Part shown: positions 44,341-57,500 of the stretch, one piece after another | How the letters are laid out: each line of letters opens with the position of its first letter | How positions within the stretch are numbered: the stretch's first letter is position 1 | NCBI RefSeq assembly: GCF_002443255.2 | Contig: NW_019211454.1 | Coordinates: forward strand, 33,028,061-33,092,060 | Source of the DNA: Varroa destructor | Taxonomy: Eukaryota > Arthropoda > Arachnida > Mesostigmata > Varroidae | Reading direction: 5' to 3' | DNA: 64,000 nt | Translations under genes and position numbers: made by a program | The notes under the pieces: generated by a model | What the model was told of the DNA's origin: nothing | The model's database searches: none | What the model saw: only the letters and a program-made list of their open reading frames with translations

Positions 44341-45904
44341 GGAGACATTCAGGCCAAACATTCCTCTCATTATGTGTCCAGCCTTTGATTTAATACGGGC
44401 AATTTTAAGTTCACTCTTCTGCGTTCACAGAATGATTTCGAGCAATGCCTAGTTGGGCCCTCACTTGTCTGTGAAATGTCCGCCTGTAAAATGACCTTGA
44501 GATCGTTAGTATATGCTATAAGGTCAGGGAGGTAGCCGTGTATAGGGGTTTGAAAAGTTCTTTAATGAAGAGCTCAAACTAGTGCAAAACAAGTATAAGC
44601 TGAACGGGATGAAAAAGTTGCGGGAAGGGAATACATTGACCGCGTATATAGAAGTCGACCGTTCGGAACGGAGAATACGTAACAGAAACTGGATAAAAAG
44701 TTGGGTAGAGGTGGCACAAATTAAAAAGGCTCGCAGGCTATATACAGAGGATTATGGGACAACACTTTGACAGATAAATGGAAAGTCTGTTCACAGCTGA
44801 AAAGTCGTGAGATCCTGAGTTTATAGTGCCAGAAATAAGTCTTAGTAGTGTTTCCAGTAGCCGTAATCGTGTCGTCAATCGTAAAGAGTTTAGGAATGAA
44901 TGGTGGCGAGCAGTAAGCTGAATCGCGGATGGTTATCGTTACCTCGAATTCAGGACTTACATTACTCTAGTAAGATTTCCGGTAATAATAAAATGAAGCA
45001 GTGCAGTATATAAATATCTTTACTTCGAGAATCGCGTATCATTATTTAAAATAGAATAGGATGACGCACAAAAAAGACAGCTTCATTTCAGTTGCGGCTC
45101 TTAGGAGACTATCGAATCCAACAGAATTTTCGCTATGCAAAATTGTGGCTTGAATTCTAATAAATGTGGGTTTAGGTGCTTGTTGATGAGTGGGAATTAG
45201 CGATAAATTGTAACATCATGTAAAAAAAAAAACTAATTCTACCCATCAGCTGCTCCGTCAACTGCAGTTGTACGCGGTCATAAAGCGGCTATACGACGAG
45301 TATCGTTAAGATGATACTGGTTACTAAGGGCTGTATATTTTTTGCTCGGCCAAATGTTTAGATCACTCGCGAACCACTCGGATCGCACTAGCCCGGGAGT
45401 TGTGCGCTGCCAATTTACAAGCGGAATCAATTTCCGCTAAACACCCGGCATACGCAATTCCACACGTTCAGGGTTTTTCGAAGAAGCGCTTCTGAGTTAG
45501 TTGTTCTTAATAAACCTTAATCCTCGAAGATGATGCTATTTTATTCACTAGATCTTCCTAATTTATTAAGCTTTGAGAGAATATATTAGTTCGCTACAAG
45601 ATAGGCATTTTTAAAAAATTCTGTTAGAACAAATAACAAAGTAACTATGTCTAGAGGGTACTATTTCTGGCCTACCTTTTGAGAATATGACCTCGGTTTT
45701 TCTATAAATGAGATGCAATGAATAAACGGCCTTACCCGTTTGCGTGTCCTTAAGACAGTCGGAGCATTTGGATAATTTCAGTTGTAGAAGAGAAAACCTG
45801 AGTGACAAAATAGACATTATTGCTAATTATTTAGATTTTTAAGTTCCGTACGGGCGTTAGGCGTTTTATCAGACGGTTGGCTCATAACAGAGAAAAATAT
45901 GTTT
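44341..45904. other. Intergenic stretch, no gene seen
   Basis: A 62-codon + frame at 44,582-44,770 is rich in Lys/Arg and contains RNRNWIKSWVEV. I considered a PIF/Harbinger transposase remnant but cannot support it. The rest is AT-rich. Confidence 0.35.
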
Positions 45905-45972
45905 GCGCATTCGAGCCCAGACCATCACATATACCTCAAGCTTAGCAGGCAAGCACGCTAACTACAACGAAA
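45905..45972 (-). repeat. tRNA-like segment (possible SINE head)
   Basis: On the - strand, TAGTTAGCGTGC (A-box-like) is followed by TTGCCTGCTAAGCTTGAGG and then GGGCTCGAATGCG (B-box-like), at roughly tRNA spacing. It shares TTGCCTGCTAA with the 24.1-kb segment. The acceptor stem does not close, so a functional tRNA is unlikely. A tRNA-derived SINE or tRNA relic is the likelier reading. Confidence 0.4.
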
Positions 45973-46794
45973 TGCATATTTCTGGGATATAACTCAGGTT
46001 CTATTATGTATATATAAAATTAATATAATTTACTCTAATAATAATTTAATCTAGTAAACCGGAGATTGGGCGTGTTGTTATTCATCCGGGATATTTTATG
46101 AATCGTCTAATTTTTAAGCAAAGGTTTTGGGTGACCTACAAAGACGGCAGCTTTCCATATCAGTAGTCTTATGTCGAAGGCTGGTCTCGAATCTAAAACT
46201 CGAAGCATTTATTTACCTGGGGACAGTTAGGCTCATTTTATAAATGTTCAAAAGTGGGTGACACTCAACTTCGATCACTTTTAGAACAAACTTTGCGCCA
46301 ATTATTACAGTCTTTTTGAAAGAGTCGCGTCCCTCAACTAGAGCCAAGATTGGCTCAAGTTTTATTTTAGCTACCTCTCTCGTAATTAGCGTTGCCTTTT
46401 TTGATTACTTTAGAAAGGGTCATCCAAATTTTAATAAGATTCCGTTTTTTCATAGGCAGGAACTATTCCCACAGGCTCCACGACGGCAACAGCAATTCCT
46501 GACATTCCACTGAAGGAAAGCTTAATTTTTCATAAAAACCGTTTGGCTCAAACAACCGAATAGCTGACATGCGTCTTTTTTTTGTAGATACATCTATTCA
46601 ATCTTCAAGCGAGCTCACACCGCAATACGTCAGTTCAGTACAGACAAAGTTCTGGGCTTTTGTTTATCGAAAATGAGCAGTCATTTTTTGACCAAACCAT
46701 CCCAACACGACGCGGCGTAATGCTTTGCAAGATACAGACGAAAATCTACAAATCGCCACCTTAATACACATTAGCAAGCACAGCAAAAAACAAA
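45973..46794. other. Intergenic stretch, no gene seen
   Basis: A 65-codon + frame at 46,316-46,513 has a hydrophobic run (FILATSLVISVAFF) but no recognisable family. Confidence 0.4.
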
Positions 46795-47100
46795 GTATAA
46801 AGCTTTGTCTTATAATGGCGCAGACTCTTATAGGGTCAACGGTAAACCCGGAAAGTTGGTCCGGAAAGATCGCGACGATCGCCGGAGCATTTTCGATTAT
46901 CGGACCTGCCGCCATGTTACGTTACGTGTAGGTAATGACAGCCCTCAGTGGTTTGAGAGACACAAACAAAAAGATGAATGTAAACAGCGAATGCTTTGTG
47001 TATTTCCGCGTGAGTTCATCACCTCCGCGATCAAAATCGCGTTTGCTGCCGTAGTCGGACAAAGTCTCGTTACTCAGTTGATTTGGTACGTGAACTGATA
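46795..47100 (+). pseudogene. Tetraspanin pseudogene (3.6-kb type)
   Basis: GTATAAAGCTTTGTCTTATA (46,795-46,814) aligns with GTATAAAGCTCGTGCTGATA, the start of TM1 in copy 1, and GTAAAC near 46,850 with VVN codons. The frame continues WSGKIATIAGAFSIIG, like GKTGVILGLLVSVLSIIG of TM2. In another frame, PQWFERHKQKDECK (46,946-46,985) matches RNWWDAHQERFQCC. TM3 is deleted, the second loop cysteine is lost, and a frameshift separates the halves. Confidence 0.55.
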
Positions 47101-50100
47101 CTAGTAGCAATTAGGCGAGACGCAACTTCAAATGCACCTACATTTGGTAGTAAGAACCAGCGTCTTTTAACGGCAGAATCGGATGTTTTAACGTGTGCAT
47201 TTTGGTTTTGAGATGCGCCAAATCCGGCTACATAGATACTAAACATGAATAGGATCTATCTAATATATAAGGAATATACCAAACGCGCGCACATATGCTT
47301 ACAGCATCGTTTCAACTTCCCAGTTTAAACCTTCCGGCTTCTGAATAACAAAAAAAAAAACAACAGGACATTAAATTTGGCGGTCCGCCTAAACACGTTC
47401 GGTCCCAGTGATCGAAAAATCACATATTCGCTGTCTTTTTGTAACTGAATTATCATCATTAACGCATGTTCTTTTGAGGTAAATTATTGGTAAGCTTTTC
47501 AGTTGATGTACCTGACCTACAATTGATTTCTTAATAACCGTAAAGTGGATTTGATGTATAGCTGTTTTGGTCCTGGAAAAAAAGATTTGTCCATTCTAAG
47601 CGAAAATTAACTGCTTTGTATCACCTTGTAGAACTGAAAGTAAAAAGCGAGATTATTGATTTACACACATTTTTCTCTAATGCTTTCTGTAATGCAGATA
47701 CTGTATCACTGCAGTAACAGGAATTCTTTGTTCATCAGGAAGCTAAGGTAAAGGTTGTAAAAAAGATATAGCAAAATTACATAAAGTACTCGACATAATT
47801 AAGCTTCTTGCGGAGCTCACTGAGCAAACGCTTACATGCAAAACAGACACAGACGGATATCAGGTACCTAAAACTGATAAACTGAAAAAAAATCTAAAAA
47901 AAATTGTTATATAGTATAATATATCTTTGACTAGTAAATCTATCTGACTATGAATTAAAGTACGCACATAAGAGTGCTTTATTCTTGATGGATTCATGCG
48001 GCTCGTTGTCACACACTTTAAGACCATGAGCGCGAGCGCTTGGGAGTCACTTTGATGTCGCAGTCAGCAATAATATTTACGGTGCTGTTACTTACATGTC
48101 ATCAATCATTGAATCATCGGTCAATATAGAACCTTTGGTCAGACAACCAAAGTCTGGGTGTACTAGGAACAATCATCCTCCAGATGACCGTTTCCTTGTG
48201 TACAAAACATTTGCATATCTATAAATCTTTGGCTGGTGCAACAGCTTACTAACAATGCTTACATCCCAACTCGTAACGGAGCTTTTGATTTTGACTGAAC
48301 CGACTCAGCACAAGAAAATGTACAGGGCGCCTAAAAAGCACGTAAGACTTATGGGAGATCACCTAACGCACCCGCACCAAAGTTTACCTGAAATCTGATC
48401 AACCATTTGTGGTGTTAGATAGAAATGCGGATTTTTTAATTATTAATCTTGCATTTTTGTTTTAAAATAAGCTTCACTATCTTTATACGTGTTTACAGAA
48501 TACACGGTGAACATCTGTATGCATATGGTCCATTTCCAAATTGCGTCCGCGTAAGATCACCCTGCAGGTATCCAAACCGAGGAAAGTGCAAGCTGAAATC
48601 AGTGAGTTCTTTCTTTAGTTCTATGACCAAACAGCAAAAATTCGAAATTGCGAAGGGTGTTATGCTTTGCAGTTGTTTCAATCATATTTCAATCAAATCA
48701 ATATTACGGACATGTTTATTAGTTCTATAGCAATTATAAATATCTTTCATACTAGTCGCTAGCACAGTGACTGTATATAAATTTTTATACAAGTATGATA
48801 AATGAATGAACAGTACAGAGCTGTCCATCCAATGTCATTGATCAATATAGATCTCCATATTAAACTTGTAGATTGCAGAAATTCGTTCCTCTTTGCCCTC
48901 TAACAGTTAATTTTTTCCAAAAGATGAATCAGGCTTTTTTTACGCAGGCGGTCAAAATACACTGCACAGTTATTGCCAGAATATTTGAGTTGAAAATGTG
49001 CCAACGAGCCGTAATCGCACGTGACGATGTGGGATGTGCTGTTTTGCTTTTGCTTCGCCATGTTTCTCAGCTTCTTATCACTTCTACGAGGACTTAGAAA
49101 ATGGTGCAAGTTCGTCCGTTGTGGTTTTTGCCTCCACAGCTGCCCCGTTTTTTCGGCGCTTACAAATGGCGGTCCTGCTGTTGATGCTGATGTTAGTCTG
49201 CTAGGTCCGTTGGTCGGTCGAACGCAGCTGGTCGTCTTCACCATATCATGACTACGATAACAATCACATACCCTTCTTTTCATTTTCTAGACCCTTTTCC
49301 CTCTACCACTGCCCTTCATGTTATAAAGCCACATTCGCCTGCTTCTGTGGGGTATCCCTGTAAGGCACTTAGGGTAGATCCTGACCATACATGGAATTCG
49401 TATAGCGTGCAATCGCACAGCCTACGTCACCGTCAACAAAATGGTTGCTTTTGCGGGCGTTCTTGCAATGAAAATCGAAGGAACGGAGGAACGGTCAGGC
49501 CGTCGTAAACGTGCGAATGACACTGTAGCTTCTCGTTCTGTTCGTCAGCTAGACCGCTGCTGGCTGCGCTTTTCCAGCACGTGTTCTAACAATTTCCTCG
49601 TCGTACCCTTCGTTTTTCGTTCGATGTTCATATCATTACCAACATTGACTGCGTGCCTCTTTCTAACCCTTTCCCATGCCCGACGTACTTAACAGTCACA
49701 GATCCAGACTCCCGTTGCCGCACGGTTTCGACGCAGCTGCGTTTGAAAACGTTCGAAAGGATGCTCTCCCGCTATGGCTCTACACGGGCCAGTGCACCCA
49801 CAGACGTACCTCATATATACGAAATGGCAGTCGTTATAATAGGACGGTACTATTATAACTTCTGTCTGCAAACGAAAGTGCCGTACCTTCAATTTCATAA
49901 AAACGTTGCCAAACCACTCGACCGATACGAATTGATACATCTTTATGTTCGAGCAAGAGCATTCTTTTAGTTTCTCTTGGTCTCTATTTTCCTCTGCCAT
50001 CCGAAGTTAAAAAGAAGCGTGACCACTTCAGGCAATTTATCGAATGGCTAGCTTGTTTTGTTACCTTGTCGTTTATATCTGCGATAGAAGAAACGCCTTT

Positions 50101-51829
50101 ATGTACCAATTCGCATGCCCAGTACACACACGATGGGCATACCGGCAATATACGGCCAAACTGGATTCCAGTAGACGAACTTTCCAGCCTGGGCTGCAGC
50201 AATCAAAGTAAGATCATCTCCGTGCTGAAGTTTCAACTCTGCTGCCCAAAATACTAAGCGACGAGGAATTTTCGCTAGCTAAGAAATCCGACGCAGCAGC
50301 TACTAACGCACCATCAAGCTGCTTTGTAATACTTGCTTAGTCAAGGTCCAGGGATTAGACCGCATTCTGCGATCTATCGTATCTCGTTTTTGTATTTTAC
50401 ATACAACCATTACCATCCGTAGATTTGTGGCTTAAGTATGCAAGCGATTTGTTCAATTCAAGTGCTCGAAAAGTGTGTATATGTACAGCTTTTCGCACTG
50501 CGTATTTATTACATGGATGAGGAACCGAGAAGAGGCCTAGTAGTAAAGGAATAGGATTAGAACATTTACACTGGCCTAGCCAGACCGGACGATCTGACAG
50601 CCCTGAACGATCTTTTTGGGTTTGACAGAACACAATCGTAATACATTGCGATCGTATATATTAGGAAAGCCTGTTGTGAGGCGTATGTAACAGCTTGTAT
50701 TGTTGGAACAATGTTAAGACAGATCTGTCAGCGAATGATGGTACATAGTGACAGGTCGTGACCTTCACTAAGCAGCTTTTTTCTTTGATGAACGATGCTC
50801 TTAAAATTGGATCAACATTTAAACCAGATACGCTTACCAAGAACGGAAAAGAGGTGCAAAGACGCTAAAGAACTAATAAAGTACGTCGAACAGTGTCGCC
50901 GTTGGAGGTTCTATACTATTAGCAAGTCCACTGCTTTAGCTCAACCTAGATCAATACAGCCAGCGGCAGCAGCAATGTCCTCATAGGCCCCTTTACTCTC
51001 CTCCCTTAGAGTACTGGCATAGTTCCTTTGTGATACGTCGACCCCGAGTAAAAGGCAGTTTTAAACAATTTCTTCACTGCATCAAACTATTCTATGTTTA
51101 CCGCCCAACACCGCTCCCCTACATTTAAAGTGCGCCTTTATACGACAACGTCGTTGGTATGCTACGCGGAGGAAGTAGATTCACCTATCGTTATAATCGT
51201 ATTTTTCATCGCTTTTTTCCTTTCTAGGTTTTATAACTCACTTGATGTAGTTGTAAAACGTTAAGGCCTTCAGGTGAGTACTGCCTCTGTGAATCGACCG
51301 GAGTAACGCATAACCCGCGCTTCAATATGACATAGCGCTAGTAGTAATGATGGTTATGGTAAAAAAGGCGTCGAAGTAATTTAGATCATTTGGTCGTTAA
51401 ACATGTAAAAGACTAAAATAACATTAATAGGAAAAATCATGAAGAAATTAACTATACCAAATGAGCATTCGAAGTTATTTTTAGTTCAGGAAAAACACCG
51501 ATCATTGAAGACTTGTGGAGAAATCTGCTTAATTTAAGAAATTTATGTTTATAGCTAGCGTTTCAAATTGTAACACAGAACATTGCTTCGTTTTTTTTTA
51601 TTGTCTTCCCCACAATCCTATCCTACACCCAACACGGGTATGTATTGGGCTATAAAAACAGTGTCTGCAATGAATGCGAGCTAGCCAATGAACAAGTGCC
51701 TACATTCACTAATAGAAACTAGTTTACGTAATAGACAAGGACACACCGCCAAGCTGGTTTCTAATTCATCGCTCTGAAACGAAGTAGTCCTCTAATGTGA
51801 TTATAAAACGAGAGAACTCAAGCTAATGA
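47101..51829. other. Long intergenic stretch with one dual-strand open patch
   Basis: AT-rich apart from 48,900-50,000, where frames of 60-127 codons are open on both strands (for example 49,283-48,900 on -, 49,653-49,970 on +). None has a recognisable domain, conserved start context or paired splice sites. Near 48,627, ACCAAACAGCAAAAATTCGA resembles the tetraspanin W-D-x-K-Q site; I consider it too short to call. Confidence 0.35.
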
Positions 51830-52290
51830 CGTGCTGCATAGGCGCAGGCTTCATAGGTTCGTATACCAAGAAGGATACCCGCTTTTTAGATATGTATTTT
51901 CTAACTGCTGCATAAACTATGCACGTTCTTATGTATTAGGTCAGTTAGCATACCAATGTGGGCAAATGCGCGGAGGCTGCAGTCTATCAGCTGATGGTCA
52001 AATCGTTAATATTCCTTAAGTTTACAATACTATCCTATATACTAAACAAAATGATACGCAAGTACAGATTGAGGCGGTCTCAAGATATATTTTTAGTGAT
52101 GGCCTGATGACAATGATCTTCGTATATTTAAAATATTTCCGGTTGTCCGGAACAGGATAATGTCTTGGCAAGGATCGCTGAAGGAGACAAACCGTCGAAC
52201 TGCTCTATACACTAACCCGAGGAATATTTCTTGTTACATGGAGTTGTCATTCATATAACGCGGTGTTTAATGACAGTATCAGAAGTAGAT
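51830..52290 (+). pseudogene. Tetraspanin pseudogene (15.4-kb type)
   Basis: GACAAACCGTCGAAC (52,186-52,200) is identical to codons after SCG in copy 3. CAGGATAATG near 52,153 matches the PGY codons, and GAGGAATATTTCTTG near 52,218 matches the TM4 start. CGGTCTCAAG near 52,076 matches the CCG site, and TTCGTATACCAAGAAGG (51,857-51,873) the end of TM2. The distance between these last two is about 220 bp in both relic and gene. Frames are destroyed. It is the most distal convincing relic, 26 kb from the nearest intact copy. Confidence 0.6.
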
Positions 52291-54464
52291 ATTTGTTATA
52301 AGCGTACGACCCACGGTATGATTGCGGCAAAGTTATAAATGCTGTGGTTAAGAAGGCAAATCACAGCGTAGAAAAAGGATGAAAAAACATTTTAGATCCT
52401 GACGTCTGATACCTTAAAATATTATAGACTGCTTTGCTGTATCAGTAGAAGGTTTTTTTGAGTGCGTCGTCTTAAATAACAAGAACATGAATGCGACCCG
52501 CCTGACTGATATAAGACGTTTGTAGTGTATATGCAAATTTCAGATATGCAGATGCGGACGAAATTGTGTACTGGGTGAACAAGTATCTGATGCCCTTCGT
52601 AGGTAATGATCGCCGTCATGAATCGAGAGGCACGGGGCACAAGCAAGGCGTGTCGAAGCATAGCTTCTGCAGCTTAAATTTACGCTCGCATCCTAAAAAA
52701 GCCCTTTCCAACTGATGGAAGGAGTCTTGGGTCCGTTAAAGGAACGTTATATCTAGTCTTGTATAGGTTTCCGATCATCAATGCAATTAGTTAATTCGAT
52801 CGGTATTAGAATTTATTATAACCTCGAGTGTAACTTAAGTACAGTATTAGCTACGCGATGTAACCCAACGAAGATTTCTAGAGATTTTGCTCAGTCCGTT
52901 CACTGATTATTAAAACTAATCATTAGAAATAAATATCCGTATAGATCGTATTGTGTAAAATGCTTGGAAACGGTTTATTCCAAGAAAACTCCGCTTTTTA
53001 ATTTAATAGACCGCTTTTTAATTACAATCGTTAGAGAAAATCATCTTAAAATATTGAAGAAACTTTCAAAAATATTGAAGGCATTTATTGCGACAGATAT
53101 TTTTAATATGTCGTTGAAGACGTTTTTCCTTATCTCACTGGTGTGCGACAACGTGTGCGATTGTGAAATTAATAATGCTTTACATTTATCACTACTATTA
53201 CTCAGAAATGCAGGTTTACATTTATTTAAGCAATTTACTCCTTTTTTATTGAAGTATAGGATTTATTATACTCTGAATACTGTAGTTCTGATCAATAGAG
53301 TCATATAATTCACAATTTTCGTACCGGGCGACGCTCAGAAAGGCGGCAAACATATGTACCTTTGTATTGAGAAAATATAGTAAGAGGCTGGCTATACTGT
53401 TGTCGACCGTCTGAAGTTAGCGCGAAATTATATCCCTAGAAAAAGGCCACGACCGACCGTCTCTTGAAATTTGGCAGGTTGCGAAACAAGTTCGACAGGA
53501 ATAGAAATGGACTGAACCACTCAAAAGCAGAGGGTGACGACGTCGCCGGCGTCCAAAGCCATGCCCGCTATGATGCAAAAGTGGATAACAGTGAAACTGT
53601 CAATGAAGGACCCAGTAACATGTAGCTGATACGGCGCAAAAAGCGAACAAAAAATCCTGTGACCGAGCTTGTTATATGATGCAGCGTCACGCTAAAGACT
53701 AGCGCGTTTATGACTGTAAAAAATCGACACTCAGCAGCAGCCGCTATCACCGATATCATTCGTCGACTTTCCCAGCAGCAACAGATAATTCATATATACT
53801 TCATCTTAATCTACCTGATATCAAAAAGAGCCAAATTACTTTAGCCACGCATATATCGTTGCTCTCACCTCCTCTATCCACGCCCCTGGGACTATCGTTT
53901 ATTTTTATGCGCCGCTGCCCCCTCATATATCAGCTTAAACAATGGTCACAGCACTAATTGTAGCCTTACGCATGTGCAAACACTTCGATAGCAAAACTAT
54001 GAGCCCCTGAAATTTGTGCACACCTTAAAACTGTCAATCGTCTAACAAGAACATGTTCCGCATCGATGGCATTATATATCGAAATGTAGTTTGGGTTTAA
54101 TAAGATAAACAGATAGTTGTAAAAAGGTGAAGATAATCAAAACTCATGAGAGATGGTGTTGTATTCGAAGCTACATCAGGGCTATATATCATACGAGTAC
54201 ATCGCTCAGGCCTAAGGTTTAATCCGCTCGCTTCTACGCGTGATAACAGATATGGACGGTGCCTCAGTCAGCTCAGGTTAAGCTAACCAAACCTCAATAG
54301 CAAAGTTCACGCTTTGTGCCAGTTATTAAACGTTCTGTAACAGACAACTTGGGGGCAATACAAATCTTGTTTTACCTACACAACGAACGCAATCACATTT
54401 CAATTTGTATATACGCGCGGATAAAGTTGTATGGTATGAATATCTCCGATATGGAAAAACACAG
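52291..54464. other. Intergenic stretch with one long AT-rich ORF
   Basis: A 114-codon + frame at 52,964-53,308 is open despite very AT-rich composition and ends in hydrophobic Leu-rich sequence. I see no family, and whether it is expressed is unknown. No other supported feature. Confidence 0.35.
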
Positions 54465-54565
54465 ACGTGGTAGGAGTATTCTTAATTTAGCATTTTATTT
54501 CATCGGTTCTTCAGTTATATATTTATATACACAAAGGTACAAGTACAATGGTAGCCTACTTTGAT
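54465..54565 (+). pseudogene. Possible tetraspanin TM1 remnant (weak)
   Basis: The C-terminal part of an open frame reads SILNLAFYFIGSSVIYLY and then QRYKYN, resembling LLNIAFGILGLTYFGWAL and QGQYSN of copy 5. Only one segment matches, and hydrophobic spans are easily matched by chance. Confidence 0.2.
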
Positions 54566-57500
54566 ACATAGAGATTTTCCTTTAAGTACATTCATTCATT
54601 AGCACTTACGTCACTTTCTGTGTTGTGTCTCATTGTCATGTCTCACCCTCAGTTGTTGCATCCTGGCTGTCATGTATCGCATATGATTCATGTATTTGCC
54701 ATATTTCGCCGTTTTTGTTGCATTTTGGTTCTCACGCAGTAGAAAAGAGCGATTTGTTATTCCTTTGACTAATAATTCCTCCCTGTTATAATTGTCTGTC
54801 GGACAAAATCTCTTCCATTATCGGCAGCAACGTATTGATTGTATAAATGTGCAGTAAACAACTTCGTGTAGATTTGTCACTCTAAAATTCACGCTTAATT
54901 CATCTGCTAACGAAACGAACATTTAGTAAGCAACAATTTCGAAACACCCGAATTATTTCGAAAAATCCAACTTCATGAAAAACGTACCACACGGAGTAGA
55001 AAAAAATTCAAATCTATTTGTGAATCGCCGGCAAGTATAGATGCAATTGGTAAAATATAAAAGCAACGTTAAATTTTTCTTTTTAACGCTCAGTCATCTT
55101 GTCAAGGCTCGTCAAATTGTCGAAATAAATTTCCTCGATTTTTTTCCGAACAATAAGAAACTAATTATTTTGAATGGCCGCCTATCATTCCAAAATAGAA
55201 TAGCTTTATTCGCATCGTATATGATTCTCTGTGTGTTTATATATTACATTCACAGTTGTAATAATTAGCGTTAAATATATTAAAGTCTGATGCGCTTTTA
55301 TCGCCTACAAAGGCTTGTGGGCCATTCATAATGGCCCAATAAGCTACAAACTCATTGCGCATGAAACTAATCTTTTTCTATCACCACCATTCGCGTAATC
55401 TGTAATAATAGTAATCACTACTACTGTTTTTCTATTCTTCCTAAGTGTAGCCGTTATGTTGAGGCATTGCACTCGAATTGAGTTTGCCGTGTGACTTTTC
55501 GTCTGCTGACAACACAACACGGGGCAAAAACAAAATGCCATGTACCGTGAGGCGTCTGTACCACCAAATACCTTCCGAAGAAAAGAACAGGATAAACATC
55601 TCGTTGTACGAAACTTCTGCCCTAAATGTGTAGAATATAAATACCTCAATGATAGACCAGCATGTGATCATATAACTATTAGTATCTATATAGTATGCAC
55701 TGTATGTATGGTTAGAGTAGATATACGTGTAATATGTGTGTATGGGTATTTGATCTTGCGGTATGTATTCGAATATATATTCATATGGTACGATGCAAGT
55801 ATAAGATCGTTGCTTTCGCCCGGAGTTTCCGTGTCCTTTCTGCAGCTCTTGTGTTATGTAATTAGTCTCTAAATATTGTTGAAAACAAATTACATTCGAC
55901 GCGCTAGATTACAACTCCAGTTTCAGAAAGCTACGGGAAAAATACCTGTTGTTGCCATTGTCGGTGTTCTAATAGTAGTAATCACACGATTGCCTGAGTT
56001 GACGTAGTGGATCCTAGAATGGTAAAGGCAGAGAGGGTGACGACGGTCTAAAGTTGTTCTACTGGAAATTGTTAACACAGTTACACTGAAGCCTCTTTCT
56101 TTGGTGAGTCTAACACTTGTGGGTAGCTTTAAACATGTGATAATAATTACAAAGGACAACAGTTTTTATTGCAACAACAACAACCAAAACAAAGCCACAA
56201 TTAGAACCGTATTTCAATAACAATACTCGGAAAATGTTAAGAAGAGACACGGGCAAGCATCCGGGGCTGTCACGTATGACACCTGCGTATTCGCACCGAG
56301 AACAGCACACGTTCACAAGCCCATACATACGTTATGCAGACGCTTTCCAGCATACTTGAGCATGCGGAAGCGCTCTAACATACGAACGACCCTACCTGTC
56401 TCGTTTTCACAACAGATTGACGCACAATTTAGTTCGCCATTTCGCCTCTGACTAAATTGCCGCTCATAGATCATACGCATGCATACACTGCGCTGCGCAT
56501 AACGAAAACGGCCTACGCTCAATAAGAATCATGCTAATAACAATAATATAATGCTACCGTAATAGTTCTTCATTCGCTAGCCGGTGCCTCGAGGCCTCTC
56601 CTAGAACGATGTACAAGTAGCAAAATTTGGCCAGTGAACATCGTTCGTAGATCGCTTCCGCGCTGTCCCTTCCTCTAATTCATCACCTGCGTTAGTCGTA
56701 CTGTGAACGTAATGTTCTGAGGAGTCATGTGTGCGTACATGTACGTGTACGTGGCGTCTGTGCTTTTGTACATTACTAAATTAGTCTTGTATTGTGTTGA
56801 TTAGTGTTACTATAGCAGTACATTATCATCGAAAATAAGCACAGATTGCACTGCAAACAGGCACAGCGATACCTCCGGCTACCGGACCATATGAGTGTAC
56901 CTGACTGTGTCGGCGGCATTGTTGGGCAACAATGATACATGTTTTTGCAATAGGCCGGCTTTTTTTGTTCTTATTCCAATCCGCGACTCTGTCAGGTCCG
57001 CCAGTAGATTCCGACGAAACGCCTCATTCGTCATAATCTGTCTACTCAAAGACTCAGCCAATAAGTGCTTTGCCTATTAATTACACGCTAAAGCTTCGTC
57101 CCCTTAGAACAGGGGCGACGGTTTTGGCAGGACCCACCTACGACGCCGAAAGGGCCTCGTCTAGTCCTCGCCTCGACTGTATAGCAGTCAATTAAAGACG
57201 GTAAAAACGTTCGCGAAAAACAAAGCTCACGTCAGGTTTGATCATTAGTGGTAGTAATAAACTAACTAAACTAAAAAGGGAACGTGATAAAAACTTACAT
57301 GCATTCAGTCGTTTGTGTAGTAGACAAGTTTGTTGGTAAAATAACACGCACATGTTACATTTTTAATCTCTAAAAATGAACCTAAACTAAGTTTGCTCAA
57401 TAGACAGGTGGAGTTAAATTGTTTTACATAATAATGTCAATTCTGTCATTACTGAGGTGACAATTATCTTTTGGCCTTTTATGCAATTTTCTGCAAGATG

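Noticed and set aside
44582..44770. Lys/Arg-rich frame considered as a PIF/Harbinger transposase fragment
   Set aside because: The resemblance is limited to scattered Trp and Arg residues; no DDE motif or terminal inverted repeats.
48449..48730. 93-codon frame with TKQQKFEIAKG, considered as a tetraspanin loop remnant
   Set aside because: A single 20-base resemblance without flanking support; the frame's cysteines do not fit the loop spacing.
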